Of a stretch of 64,000 nucleotides of DNA, positions 7,725-17,400 are shown piece after piece. A program made the translations under genes and the position numbers. This DNA is from Spodoptera frugiperda (lineage: Eukaryota; Arthropoda; Insecta; Lepidoptera; Noctuidae), in NCBI RefSeq assembly GCF_023101765.2, contig NC_064237.1, forward strand, positions 2,471,501 through 2,535,500. The letters are read 5' to 3'. Position 1 is the first letter of the stretch. Each line of letters starts with the position of its first letter. The notes beneath the pieces were generated by a model. The model saw nothing but the letters and a program-made list of their open reading frames with translations, was not told where the DNA came from and ran no database searches.

Positions 7725-10508
7725 TTAATCAGCTGGATTAAACATTCTGGTAATGCTATTGCAAGCAGAGGCTGGCACTATCTCTCGTCTGTAGAAACGT
7801 GTAAAGGTATCTTTAGACTTCCAATTTCCTCTGGACAAAATCTCATCCAGAGGAAAGTTATCAGACCAATTTTTTGAGGATACAGCTGAACGTAAACTTC
7901 CCGGTGTAACAGGTATGCCAGCCTCTGTTAGCACGGTTTTAACCCATCCCGCAATCACAGTGCGAGAGGCCGCCTTTGCTTTTCCTCTGATATTGATAAA
8001 TAAGTTGGGACAGTTAACTGAATCTCGTCTGTCTTTAAGGAGATCAATTAATTTTCTGACCCAAAATACTGGATCCAGATTTTTACAAGTAGTATTAGGT
8101 AGTAACCTCCAACCGGATTGCCTATGAGTGTCACTATCGGTTTTAGAGCCAAACATTGGTTTTAAAATAATGTTACTGCCGTCATCGACACAATGATCTG
8201 AGTCTACTAGCAGCAATGTCAGGTCATGAACTCGTCTGCCGGAGCACAGGAGGAGGAGTGTTGCTGTATGACGAGAAGCAGCGAAAGGGTTATTTTCATC
8301 TACAGTGTTTGAGCTTAAGAAGGAGGTCAGTGTATCTATATTCCAGACTGGAGGCTTATGGGTGACCGGTTTCTTTAAAGCTATTGACTTTAAGACGTGT
8401 TTCACCAATGTATGTGAACTAATTTGTCCAGCATCTTCGGCATTGCACAGAGTAGCTACCACTGATTTGTGAAGCAAAATAGTGTTATAAGAAAATTTGT
8501 TGATAAGATATAGGTCTGCTAGATATCGAGCAACCATGGGCCCTGTAGGGTGAAAGGGGTCCAAATTATGCTTTTTTGACCAAGATACCCATCGATCCCA
8601 TGCGACCTTGTAGGTTTTTAGGGTCGAAGTACGCCACGAAGATCTGAGTAATCGTATTTGATCCTCATTCCAACCCGTTAGACTTTCCGCCCACCCCCAC
8701 ACTTCCAGACCTCGAGCGCCATCTCTTGGACCTTGGGGGGTGGCAGGCCGGTCGTGGTGTCTATTAGATACTCCTTGAGATTGATGATCGACCACGGAGA
8801 TGCTACTGCTCGGGCTTTGAGATCGGCCCGCCAGAAAACTCGACTCCACCGGGGGACGATTAACAGGTACAGCCCGGTCGCCGTGTTGAGATGGGCCAGC
8901 ACCTTGGGTATCATATATGGTGGTGGAAACACCCACGCAAGGTGATAGTTCCACTGCCGGGAAAAGGCATTGTGGAATATCGCTTGGGTGTCTGTCAAAT
9001 CCAGCGACACGTAGTTGGCTACCACGTTGGCCCGACTGGACGCAAATAGATCTATTACCGGAGTGCCAAACTTGTGAAATATCTTCGCCGTGCAAGCAGG
9101 TAGAAGATGCCATTCTGGTACTCGTTTGTGTCTGGACAGGTGATCCGCATGTCCATTGTAAATGCCGGGTATATAATTGACTGTCAGGTTTATCTGATGA
9201 AGGACTAGTAGGCTGAACACTCTCCGCGTTACATCCATCAGAGGAGGCGATCTTGTGCCGCCTTCGTTCCGCAAGTAGGCCACAACTGTTCGATTGTCGC
9301 ACTGGAACAGAACAGTGGACATGCACAGTAGAGGACCGTGGGTTTCGAACACCTTTAAGATCGCCAACATCTCTTTGATATTGCAATGTAGATGCTGCTC
9401 TTGAGCAGTCCACAAACCTGACACTGCGTAACCGTCCACCTGGGCTCCCCAGGCTAGATCGGAAGCGTCTGTGGTCACGAAATGTGTTGGTGGTGGGAGA
9501 TGGATTGCAGATGCCTGGTGACAGTTGTGAAGCCACCACCGAAGCTCTTCTAGAACATCGTCTGGTAAGCTGATCGCCTTCCTGACTGGAATCTTTAGAG
9601 ATGCATTTAGGAGGCTGAGCAGAGAGCGGTGATGTAGTCTGCCCTGTGGCACAGCAAAACTCGCAAAGTTTAGAAGGCCCACTAGGCTTTGTAATTCTTG
9701 CAGACAGGCCTTGCCCAAGTTCAGCATTGCAGAGACCTTGTGGATAAGATCTTTGGTCTTGTCTTGCGGAAGAGATTTTTCGTTGTCCCAGGGATTCCAG
9801 TGAATTCCCAGGTACACAAGACTCTTTTGCGGGGATACAACGGATTTCTTTAGGTTTACCTGCCACCCTAGATATTCTAGACGGTTCAGAAGTATGTGAA
9901 CATGAGATTGCAGAGTGTCCTTGTCTTGGTGAGCTACCAGGAAGTCGTCTAAATATACAATTATGCGCAGATTCTGCTCTCGCAATGTCTGAGCTACCCA
10001 GTTGCTTAGGGAAGCAAACACTTTTGGTGCTGTACTGAGGCCGAAGGGTAGGCAGGTCATTTCTAAAAGTTCCCCTTGATAAATGAGGCGCAAAAATCTT
10101 CTGTGTGCCGGATATATCGGTAAATGGAAGTAGGCCTGCGATAGGTCTACTTTGCAAAGCCAGTCGCCTGGCTGGAGAAAGTCTGGTACACGAAATACAT
10201 TTATTAGGCTGAAGGGTTCCGTTATTACATAGTCGTTTAAAGCTCTTAAGTTGAAAATTGGGCGATCGGATCCAACGCTCTTTGGCACCAGAAACATTGT
10301 TGACAGGAAGCTCGGGGAACGCGGCACTGCTTCTAATACCCCCTGATCTTTCATCTGACTGATGAGTGCAGACATCGATTTGGACTCCTTTGTGATGTAA
10401 GGTCCTTTCCTCAAATTTGGCAGCATTAGAGGTGGTTTTAGAAGAAAGGGTATGCGGTACCCTGTTATTATGCGCAACAGAAAGTTTGGAGCTCCCATTT
10501 CCTCCCAT
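7725..10508 (-). CDS. DIRS tyrosine recombinase frame
   Basis: The frame is open for 927 codons, but only the last ~330 residues (from about 8720 downward) look like a protein domain. An N-terminal SAM-like/core-binding part contains WRTSTLKTYKVAWDRWVSW. A catalytic part follows, with Arg in CSGRRVHDL (~residue 756), Arg in GSLRSAVSS (~870), Trp in GNWKS (~893) and Tyr in FTRFYRRE (~905). The usual His of the HxxR box is Gly here, which I recall as common in insect DIRS copies but have not checked. The first ~595 codons overlap the RT frame in another phase and have Ser/Arg-rich shadow composition. The domain starts exactly where the RT frame stops (8678), in the -1 phase. This suggests expression by frameshift or reinitiation rather than from the first ATG. 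Confidence 0.85.
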   Translation of the reverse strand: MGGNGSSKLSVAHNNRVPHTLSSKTTSNAAKFEERTLHHKGVQIDVCTHQSDERSGGIRSSAAFPELPVNNVSGAKERWIRSPNFQLKSFKRLCNNGTLQPNKCISCTRLSPARRLALQSRPIAGLLPFTDISGTQKIFAPHLSRGTFRNDLPTLRPQYSTKSVCFPKQLGSSDIARAESAHNCIFRRLPGSSPRQGHSAISCSHTSEPSRISRVAGKPKEIRCIPAKESCVPGNSLESLGQRKISSARQDQRSYPQGLCNAELGQGLSARITKPSGPSKLCEFCCATGQTTSPLSAQPPKCISKDSSQEGDQLTRRCSRRASVVASQLSPGICNPSPTTNTFRDHRRFRSSLGSPGGRLRSVRFVDCSRAASTLQYQRDVGDLKGVRNPRSSTVHVHCSVPVRQSNSCGLLAERRRHKIASSDGCNAESVQPTSPSSDKPDSQLYTRHLQWTCGSPVQTQTSTRMASSTCLHGEDISQVWHSGNRSICVQSGQRGSQLRVAGFDRHPSDIPQCLFPAVELSPCVGVSTTIYDTQGAGPSQHGDRAVPVNRPPVESSFLAGRSQSPSSSISVVDHQSQGVSNRHHDRPATPQGPRDGARGLEVWGWAESLTGWNEDQIRLLRSSWRTSTLKTYKVAWDRWVSWSKKHNLDPFHPTGPMVARYLADLYLINKFSYNTILLHKSVVATLCNAEDAGQISSHTLVKHVLKSIALKKPVTHKPPVWNIDTLTSFLSSNTVDENNPFAASRHTATLLLLCSGRRVHDLTLLLVDSDHCVDDGSNIILKPMFGSKTDSDTHRQSGWRLLPNTTCKNLDPVFWVRKLIDLLKDRRDSVNCPNLFINIRGKAKAASRTVIAGWVKTVLTEAGIPVTPGSLRSAVSSKNWSDNFPLDEILSRGNWKSKDTFTRFYRREIVPASACNSITRMFNPAD

Positions 10509-11971
10509 CGGTCGTAAAATAGTGCCAGTTGACCCGCCCTGAATTGTATCGAGTCAGTACTTACGGTTTTTGTTCCCAGAGTTGTAGTCAGAGGAGACTC
10601 CGGGGCGTTTACGGTTTCCTTTCTCTGCTGTTTGTAGTTTTGGTGGCCACCACGTGAGCGAAAGGAACCTCTACTGTTACTTGTAGGTGCCGTGCGACGG
10701 TCACTCTGATTATTCTGTCGCTGAGGACGATCATGATAGCAGTCCTGCGAGGACTGGCGATATTGATAATGTGGATGAGGCACAAAGGTGCAGCATCCAT
10801 GGCTGGTACCCTGCGAGGGTCCATGATAAAGAGCCGACCCCTGCGGGGGGTGGCGAGCAGCTTTATTCGGTCCTGCTTGAGAAGCAGAGCCACCTGTAGG
10901 TTTGGTTAAAGGAACGAATGCCTTCTTAACTCCACCCATTTTTTCAAGGGCAGCGGTAAACGACTCATTCTCAAATAAATGGCGATCAGATGGTGGGATC
11001 TTGCGTAACGTTGCCTTTATTAAAGGATCACGGACGTGATTAGTTATTCCATCTCGGCGCATTTGTAAAATTTCAGCCCTGTGTCCACAGATAAGCTGCA
11101 ACAAATCTGAAGACACTTTTTGGAAATCACCATTAGAGAAAACCTCCGTGATCTTATCCTGCAAGCTATTAAAATTTAAATCCTGTTCTGCATGAGCCCA
11201 GGATAGTAGTTCTGTCAAGGTAGATGATAAGGCCTGCCTCTGTTTCAGCGCACAAAAAGTGAGAGCGGCGTAGGCTTTGTCAGCGTAGGCCAAATGGCGC
11301 AACTGATCATATGCACGAATTTCCTCGTTAGCCTCCAGGTCAACAAAACCAGGCGTATGGCAATATGATTTTTGTACTTCAGAATACCTGACCTCACTCC
11401 ATTCACTTTTATTAAAATATTGTACATCCTGAAGGGCTTTCAATAAATTATCGGGTGCCTTGGGAACCGCAGGTTCTTTCAGTTTTGTTTCAATATCGAA
11501 ATTGAACGGCAGTTGAACCCGAGTAGGCTCACCTGCGTACGCGTCAATACTATCATTGTATAAGATTCCGCTCACATTGTCATCAATCAACGCGTCATTG
11601 TCTACAACTGAAGCGGGCTCCGCACTACCACATGGCACTGATGATGATAAAGTAATTTGATTTCGTAACGCACTCACCTCTCGGAATAACTTTTGCATCT
11701 GCCGATTGTCTTTCCGTGATTTGCGACTGTGTTTGCCCCCCCTTCTTTTGTGGTGACGGCCACGTTTCTTCTTTCGGTCGGAGGAGCTCGCGGAATCCGT
11801 GGAATCTGACGAAGAAGGACTGCTACTAGATGATGAACTCCTACTCACTGACCGTGTACGTTTCCGTGAATTGGACAGAACCGCTTTGGATACACGATCC
11901 TGTGCACAGTCATGTCGTGGCTCCTCAACACTTGCGTTGGCACATTCACTATTGTTATTTGATTCGTTCAT
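8678..11971 (-). CDS. DIRS gag-like, reverse transcriptase and RNase H polyprotein
   Basis: I chose the ATG at 11971 (MNESNN). The frame opens further up to 12028 only through a poly(A)/poly-Lys stretch. Residue numbers count from 12028. Residues ~20-450 are gag-like: Ser-rich, then a strongly basic patch (RGRHHKRRGGKHSRK), a globular part, and a Gln/Arg/Gly-rich tail. Reverse transcriptase spans roughly 545-735, with KVDLSQAYFHLPI, LPFGLSTAP and the catalytic YLDD at ~692. RNase H follows (TTDASDLAWGAQ at ~850, through GHADHLSR). The last ~120 residues carry IDLFASSRAN (~989) and FPPPY (~1034). This block is typical of DIRS proteins and was compared in the literature with Dam-like methyltransferases. 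That reading is uncertain here. The fusion of gag and RT in one frame differs from the separate ORF1 of Dictyostelium DIRS1. Confidence 0.92.
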   Translation of the reverse strand: MNESNNNSECANASVEEPRHDCAQDRVSKAVLSNSRKRTRSVSRSSSSSSSPSSSDSTDSASSSDRKKKRGRHHKRRGGKHSRKSRKDNRQMQKLFREVSALRNQITLSSSVPCGSAEPASVVDNDALIDDNVSGILYNDSIDAYAGEPTRVQLPFNFDIETKLKEPAVPKAPDNLLKALQDVQYFNKSEWSEVRYSEVQKSYCHTPGFVDLEANEEIRAYDQLRHLAYADKAYAALTFCALKQRQALSSTLTELLSWAHAEQDLNFNSLQDKITEVFSNGDFQKVSSDLLQLICGHRAEILQMRRDGITNHVRDPLIKATLRKIPPSDRHLFENESFTAALEKMGGVKKAFVPLTKPTGGSASQAGPNKAARHPPQGSALYHGPSQGTSHGCCTFVPHPHYQYRQSSQDCYHDRPQRQNNQSDRRTAPTSNSRGSFRSRGGHQNYKQQRKETVNAPESPLTTTLGTKTVSTDSIQFRAGQLALFYDRWEEMGAPNFLLRIITGYRIPFLLKPPLMLPNLRKGPYITKESKSMSALISQMKDQGVLEAVPRSPSFLSTMFLVPKSVGSDRPIFNLRALNDYVITEPFSLINVFRVPDFLQPGDWLCKVDLSQAYFHLPIYPAHRRFLRLIYQGELLEMTCLPFGLSTAPKVFASLSNWVAQTLREQNLRIIVYLDDFLVAHQDKDTLQSHVHILLNRLEYLGWQVNLKKSVVSPQKSLVYLGIHWNPWDNEKSLPQDKTKDLIHKVSAMLNLGKACLQELQSLVGLLNFASFAVPQGRLHHRSLLSLLNASLKIPVRKAISLPDDVLEELRWWLHNCHQASAIHLPPPTHFVTTDASDLAWGAQVDGYAVSGLWTAQEQHLHCNIKEMLAILKVFETHGPLLCMSTVLFQCDNRTVVAYLRNEGGTRSPPLMDVTRRVFSLLVLHQINLTVNYIPGIYNGHADHLSRHKRVPEWHLLPACTAKIFHKFGTPVIDLFASSRANVVANYVSLDLTDTQAIFHNAFSRQWNYHLAWVFPPPYMIPKVLAHLNTATGLYLLIVPRWSRVFWRADLKARAVASPWSIINLKEYLIDTTTGLPPPKVQEMALEVWKCGGGRKV

Positions 11972-12310
11972 CCTAAAAGTAAAACACTTTTTTTTTTTTT
12001 TTTTTAAGGTTAGGTATCTGTAAAACACAAAAGATTCACAACTAAGACACAGTATAATTATGACACTTTATACTGAGACTAGGAGAAAGGACAATAGGTA
12101 AATGTTTCTAAAATAAAGAGAAGCAAGGAAAAATAACGCTAAAATACGTTACATACCTGCGTAATAATTTGAACAAAGTATAATATAAACGTTATATAAA
12201 TTCGAATTTAAACACGAACGGTAACACCGTTAAAAAATTTTATTAACTTACGCGTAGGTGATACTTCTTTTTACGGTGAAGACAACCGTACTCGCCGGAA
12301 AACAAGACGC

Positions 12311-12460
12311 CAATGATTTGAGAACGTCCTCGACCCTCCAACCGAGCTCGGACCTGCCTGGTGGGGATAGTGCGAGCGAGACAGACGTATAAGAGTGAAG
12401 GAGAAGGACATATGTAGCCGGAAATCAGGTAGGGCCTATCTCAAATAGTAAACTTCAAAT
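12311..12460 (-). repeat. DIRS terminal inverted repeat, 5' side of the element
   Basis: It is the inverted partner of 7202-7352. It lies upstream of the coding frames, so it should contain the element promoter. No TATA box is obvious. Confidence 0.9.
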
Positions 12461-12478
12461 AACGGTCAAGAATTTAAT

Positions 12479-14160
12479 GCCGCGTTTTAAGCTAGTTACA
12501 TAACGTTCGAAATGTGATAGGCGTAGTTCTCACTTACGGATTTGCGAATTTTACAAAAAAATAAAAAAAAAAAAAATCCCGTTTTTTTTATTGATTTGGA
12601 CTCAGAATCGATAGCCGAGTCACCTCCTTGAATGCGTCTCGTTTTTAAAAATACACCCTGTATATTTTGTAGTAAAGCTTTGTCTGAAGTGTATTTTCTA
12701 AAGCATATTATAATTTGTTATGTGTTGAATTCGTCTCTATAGTTGATATGGAGCTCAAGTTTTTAATTCTAATACTAATCTTGCGGTAACATTTAGGCGT
12801 AGTTGTCTGCTTTGGAAACTGCATTCTCAAGGCAAGAATCCATGGCATGCTATTCTGTATGACGTCATCAGTACGCATCGCATGTAGGCATTGCTGATGA
12901 TGCAGTCCGTATGAGTATGAGTAGTATGAATCCGTTGCGTGCGATGCGTACAATGTGGGCCTATGGACGCGTACCTTTATTCAGCTTTGGGAGTGGTGTG
13001 TGCTTTTTTAACTTTTCCGACATTAACTGGTATAAAATGTACTGAAATGAATATCTAAACAGTTACCATTCAGTCATTGTTACAGTTTGCTAAGCAAAAA
13101 TGTTCAATCGTGTTTACGAAATATTTATTTTACAATATTGGCAGAAAAGCCAATGAATACACAATAAAGTATTTATTTGGTTTCTCGCTTTTATTCCTTT
13201 ACAATGTTTTATAAAACGGGACAAATCAAATGGCCATTATATTCGTTAAATTGTTTAGGATTCTGAATGGTATAATGTTTACGTATTCGAAGTCCATTTC
13301 AGTGGCAACCATGGCATGCATACTCGTTTATATACCTATTTAATTTTTATTATTGCCAGAATCAATTGTGATCAAATTTTAAAACAGTATAATTAACTAA
13401 TGAATAGTAATAGAATGTGTTGTTATTGCCCTTGTAAGTTATGTTAGTATGTGTTGCACTCATGTTTTATCATAGCTCCGTGTTGTAATCGTCTATCTCT
13501 TGCACTCCAGGTAAGGCATAAGAGAGGTAAATTTAAAAATTTTAATTTTAGACATTATTTTAATTTAATCCTAAATGTATTTTAATTAAGAATCCAATTG
13601 AACGGCATAATTATTTATGTATTAATTAAAATTTGAAGCTTTTTTAAGGCAGCATCGGTAGGTATATTTTAAGCATGAGTCTACAATATTGTTTTAATGT
13701 TATAGATAATATGAATTAAGGGCAACTGCGGGCCGTCACGTCATCGTCGACGGCCGCGTTAGGATTATTGCACTACTGGCAATCTGCATTTTTTGATGTT
13801 TTTTCAACGAAATAAATGTTCATGTTATTGTACTATTTCTGTGTATGAATAAGTCTTATTTAAAATCAGGTTTTAAGTAAATCAATTTGGAACTGTTTTC
13901 TCAGCAATGAATAAACTCAGCATTATGAAATTATCTATATGCGATTAACAAAATCTGAACATTTTGTAACGAGACCATATGAATTTATCTCTCGATGTTT
14001 TATGAGATTTTTAAATAATATTGCATGCCAGTATTGATTAATAAATTTAAGTATAATGGTTTAATGTCCACGCTGTTTTATTTCGTTGCTTGCTTTCCTT
14101 CATGTTATTGCATATTTTGCTTGATATCTTTTTGCTTGAACTTAAGAGTAATCTATTACA
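12479..14160. other. intergenic DNA, no recognised gene
   Basis: There are A/T homopolymer runs at 12555-12590. A TACACCCTGTAT phrase near 12652 resembles termini of common insect transposons, and there is an isolated AATAAA near 13163. No frame longer than ~80 codons and no exon chain was found. Confidence 0.4.
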
Positions 14161-14199
14161 TTATGTTGGTTCGGTTACACTATACGCTCGCTATGTAAT

Positions 14200-14493
14200 G
14201 GTATCGCAGCTTCAGTAACGCTACTGCGAGAGATAAGCTGCAGGTGCGCAGTTGAGCCTTGCACGAGACGACCGCAGCTCGCGCGCCCACACCGAGCCGC
14301 TTAAGTTTTCCTTCAATGTCACTCAATCAGACGCACCGTGAAAATGGTCGCTAGCCTCAAACAAAACACGGCGGTCGCGTCGCGCGGATGTCTGCTCGTA
14401 AACTATGAGTGTATTATGTCACTCGCGTAACTCTGTGACTCGATTATAGTGAGACGTGTGTGTTTAGTGTAAGCCACAGCTGCCGGCCGGACC
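14200..14493 (+). promoter_or_regulatory. CpG-rich promoter/5' leader of the four-pass membrane gene
   Basis: GC and CpG content rise sharply at 14250-14490, just before the start codon at 14494 (context GGACCATGG, a strong Kozak match). Several out-of-frame ATGs lie in the leader, for example at 14343, so upstream ORFs may reduce translation if the leader is this long. No TATA box is evident. Confidence 0.5.
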
Positions 14494-17400
14494 ATGGCGG
14501 TCTGCGACAAGTGGGTCGCGCTGAAGATAGTCGAGTTCGTAAGTAACTTAACATATTGCAACACGATCGGTGATGCAAGCCTCTTTGATTTGGTAACGTG
14601 TTAGTGAGCACGCTTATTGGATGTGTATTGGTTGCTAGTGAACTTGTAGTTTAAGTTTTTGTAGTGGTTTTTTAGTTGTATTTATTTTAGTTATAATTAT
14701 AATTTAACTATTTTTAATTATTGCGTGAACAAGTCTAAAGCTGTAGTAAAATGAAAGCTTTTATTATTATAAGATGTGACTTAAAAATAAGTAAAACAGA
14801 TTAACGTAAAGCTTATTAATTAGTCAAATGGTAGAGTTTTTTAAATTAAACTTGGGTACTTCTTTTACTTGAATTTGTAAAACAGGACTGAGAAAAGGCA
14901 AGGCTATATCCGTTTAGTTGGCAATCGCCCGGATATTTCATAAATACAGGTAATTAATATTCATAACACAGCGACGGTTTAGGTTCGCAGTGATAAAGCT
15001 CGTCCGATAACAATTTTACTTTCACGCTTAACCTGCAGCCTTATCATAGTGACAACTGTTTTACAACACCGGTAGATAGGCAAACATGCTTAGTCGGTCA
15101 GAGAAAATTCTTAGAAGGTACGCAGTTGCATAACGAAGTATCAAGCGTTTACTAACTATACGAAATCAGATAAGTCACATAATAAGTACATAATCGGTTA
15201 ACGACATAAGGTTCAGACTAGAAAGATTTTTCTAAAAACTGATGTTTTTATTCTTGATAAGGTTTTTAATTCACACAACTGAATATTGACGAACATACTC
15301 GTAATTAAAATTAGGCGTTACAGACAATTTTTGTTTATTATTAATTTTATTTATTGAGAAACTAACATAATTATTACAATAATATCTATACATAATTATG
15401 CTTACATTTGACCATGGTAAATATGTTTTCCATAGATTACTTTACTACTTGAACTAGAGTGATTACATTTTTCACATAGAACAAATTAAAATGATCAATC
15501 CATATGATATCCATATGATATGATCAAAGGTAAAACTTGTTGCGCTATGGGTACATCTAACAAACAATGGAGACCTCGCGGCTCGAATACCTTTAAATAT
15601 GAATGAATGAGGCTGCGAACGAGCATTAAAATTTGGTTCAAACATTTCTTGCAGTCATCTGACCTTTCTGAAGCTTTTGTTGTGTTAATGGGATCACCAT
15701 TTTAGGAGGTTAATTTGTTATCAAAGGAATTTTGACAAGATGACAAATAACAATATTGTTTTGGTGTCATGCCTCTTAATAAAAGCTTGCATTGTGCAAT
15801 AAAATTAATGAAGTAAATGCTTTTTCTTATACAAAAACTATTCAAAGACAATCAGTGTACATTATTTTTTATTTAACGTTTAATAGGTGTATGTACCTAC
15901 GTGCGTTTTAAATCATTATTTATTCCATTATACGTGACTAAATCTTCTTTTTTTCTATCGACTAGACAATTTTATTAAAAACACTACAATTTTTTTAACA
16001 GATTTAACGGGTCTTTATGTACCTAAAGTATTTAGGTACTTGTTTATCAAAATTCCCAGATTGTAATTTTTTACAAAGAGACTTGGGGTTTTAACTGCGG
16101 GAAAAAGATAAATGGTTGACGCTACCAGTAAACAATAAGACAATAGCTAGCCTTTACTGGTGTCAGCTTTTAATGCATTTAACTTCTATGTGTACCTACC
16201 TATTTACCTACATACATGAGGAGATAAAGTTGATATGATGTAAAGAATAAAGAACATAAGCTCATGCCCTATGTGGATAGAGCACTTGTTTAAAAATGTA
16301 TAGTGTACAAATTAGCTATAGGTAAAATATTTTCTAATCAAAAAATAGCATAAATGTTCTTAACTTTTCAACTTATCTAAAAAATAGTGCCTCACCAATG
16401 AATCAGCAATCAGTTCTCAGTTACCAATAATTGCACAGTAACTGTAATTACCGCCTTGGGCGCGACTAGTTCAATGTCCAATAATTATTGTAATCTCATG
16501 GATTACTTGTTATGCCCCATTACTTCTATTATAAGTGACATAAGACAAATCTGGTTTATATGATCCCGCCAACAATAAAACTTTAACACGAGAATACTTA
16601 TGTTCTGCCGACTCACATGACGTGGTTTGCAGAGAAGGATTAATGTTTGTCTACATACGAGTCTCCAGCTTCCTGTGACACAAAGCTCCTAGCTCATTAA
16701 CCAGATGTAAGCGTCTTTGCATGAGCTAACACGTCTGATGACTGGCGTAATACTGATCACACCAAAAGTAGTAGAAACCTAAGTTGAAACTTGACAAAAT
16801 TCTTTGACTACTTCCCAAAAACAAAATCCATCCGCTGAAAGTTTTGATACAATAATCAATCGTATTAGATAATTGGTACGTAAATAATTGAAACACGAAA
16901 TCCTGACTAAATAACTCCGAATACTTAAGAACTAATCGAACTTAATTGGTTAACCAATTTAGTCGTCTGCATTTGTGTCAATGCACTCTTAATTGTATAC
17001 CTGTTTATCTCCCGTCTTGAAGAGACGAAATATGTTAATATGAGATTCCACTCGTCACTTAACACTGCATTTCCTACTTATGTTTGAACCGGCTAGAATA
17101 GAATTCAATTCAATTCAATTCAGAATTAAATGTTAACATTAGATGAAAACTTTTTTCAAATTGTATGTTCAACAGAGCAAATTGCGGTCCTTGTACTCGC
17201 AAGATTAAGTCCTACGGGAAGAAATAAAACGCTGTTCCTACCCGCGAAAAGCTCAGCAGATCATTATGATGAGACTAAGCATTATTTTTATAACTTTGAA
17301 TGCATTGCATGTGAGCAGGTAGCTGTGTGTAGAGCTACACAATTTTGACACATTTGCAACATTAAAAATATTACAGTCATCAGCGTTTCCGTATTCACCA

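Larger units (their letters stand above)
7154..12478 (-). mobile_element. DIRS-type tyrosine-recombinase retrotransposon, structurally complete
   Basis: The 5.3-kb element is read on the minus strand. It has inverted terminal repeats (7202-7352 and 12311-12460) and end extensions unique to each side. An internal complementary region (7381-7478) is the reverse complement of right end plus left end joined. It carries a gag-like/RT/RNase H frame and a tyrosine recombinase frame, but no integrase or LTRs. This is the DIRS order plan. Both ends share TAAT (7154-7157 and 12475-12478), so the joined flanks would read GTGCGTG-TAAT-GCCGCG with no target duplication. That fits integration of a circular intermediate by a tyrosine recombinase. 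Both main frames are open, and the two ITRs differ at very few positions, so this looks young and perhaps active. Confidence 0.92.

Noticed and set aside
7915..12023. Plus-strand ORFs across the DIRS element
   Set aside because: All are 60-90 codons and lie antisense to the RT and recombinase frames, with no independent signal.
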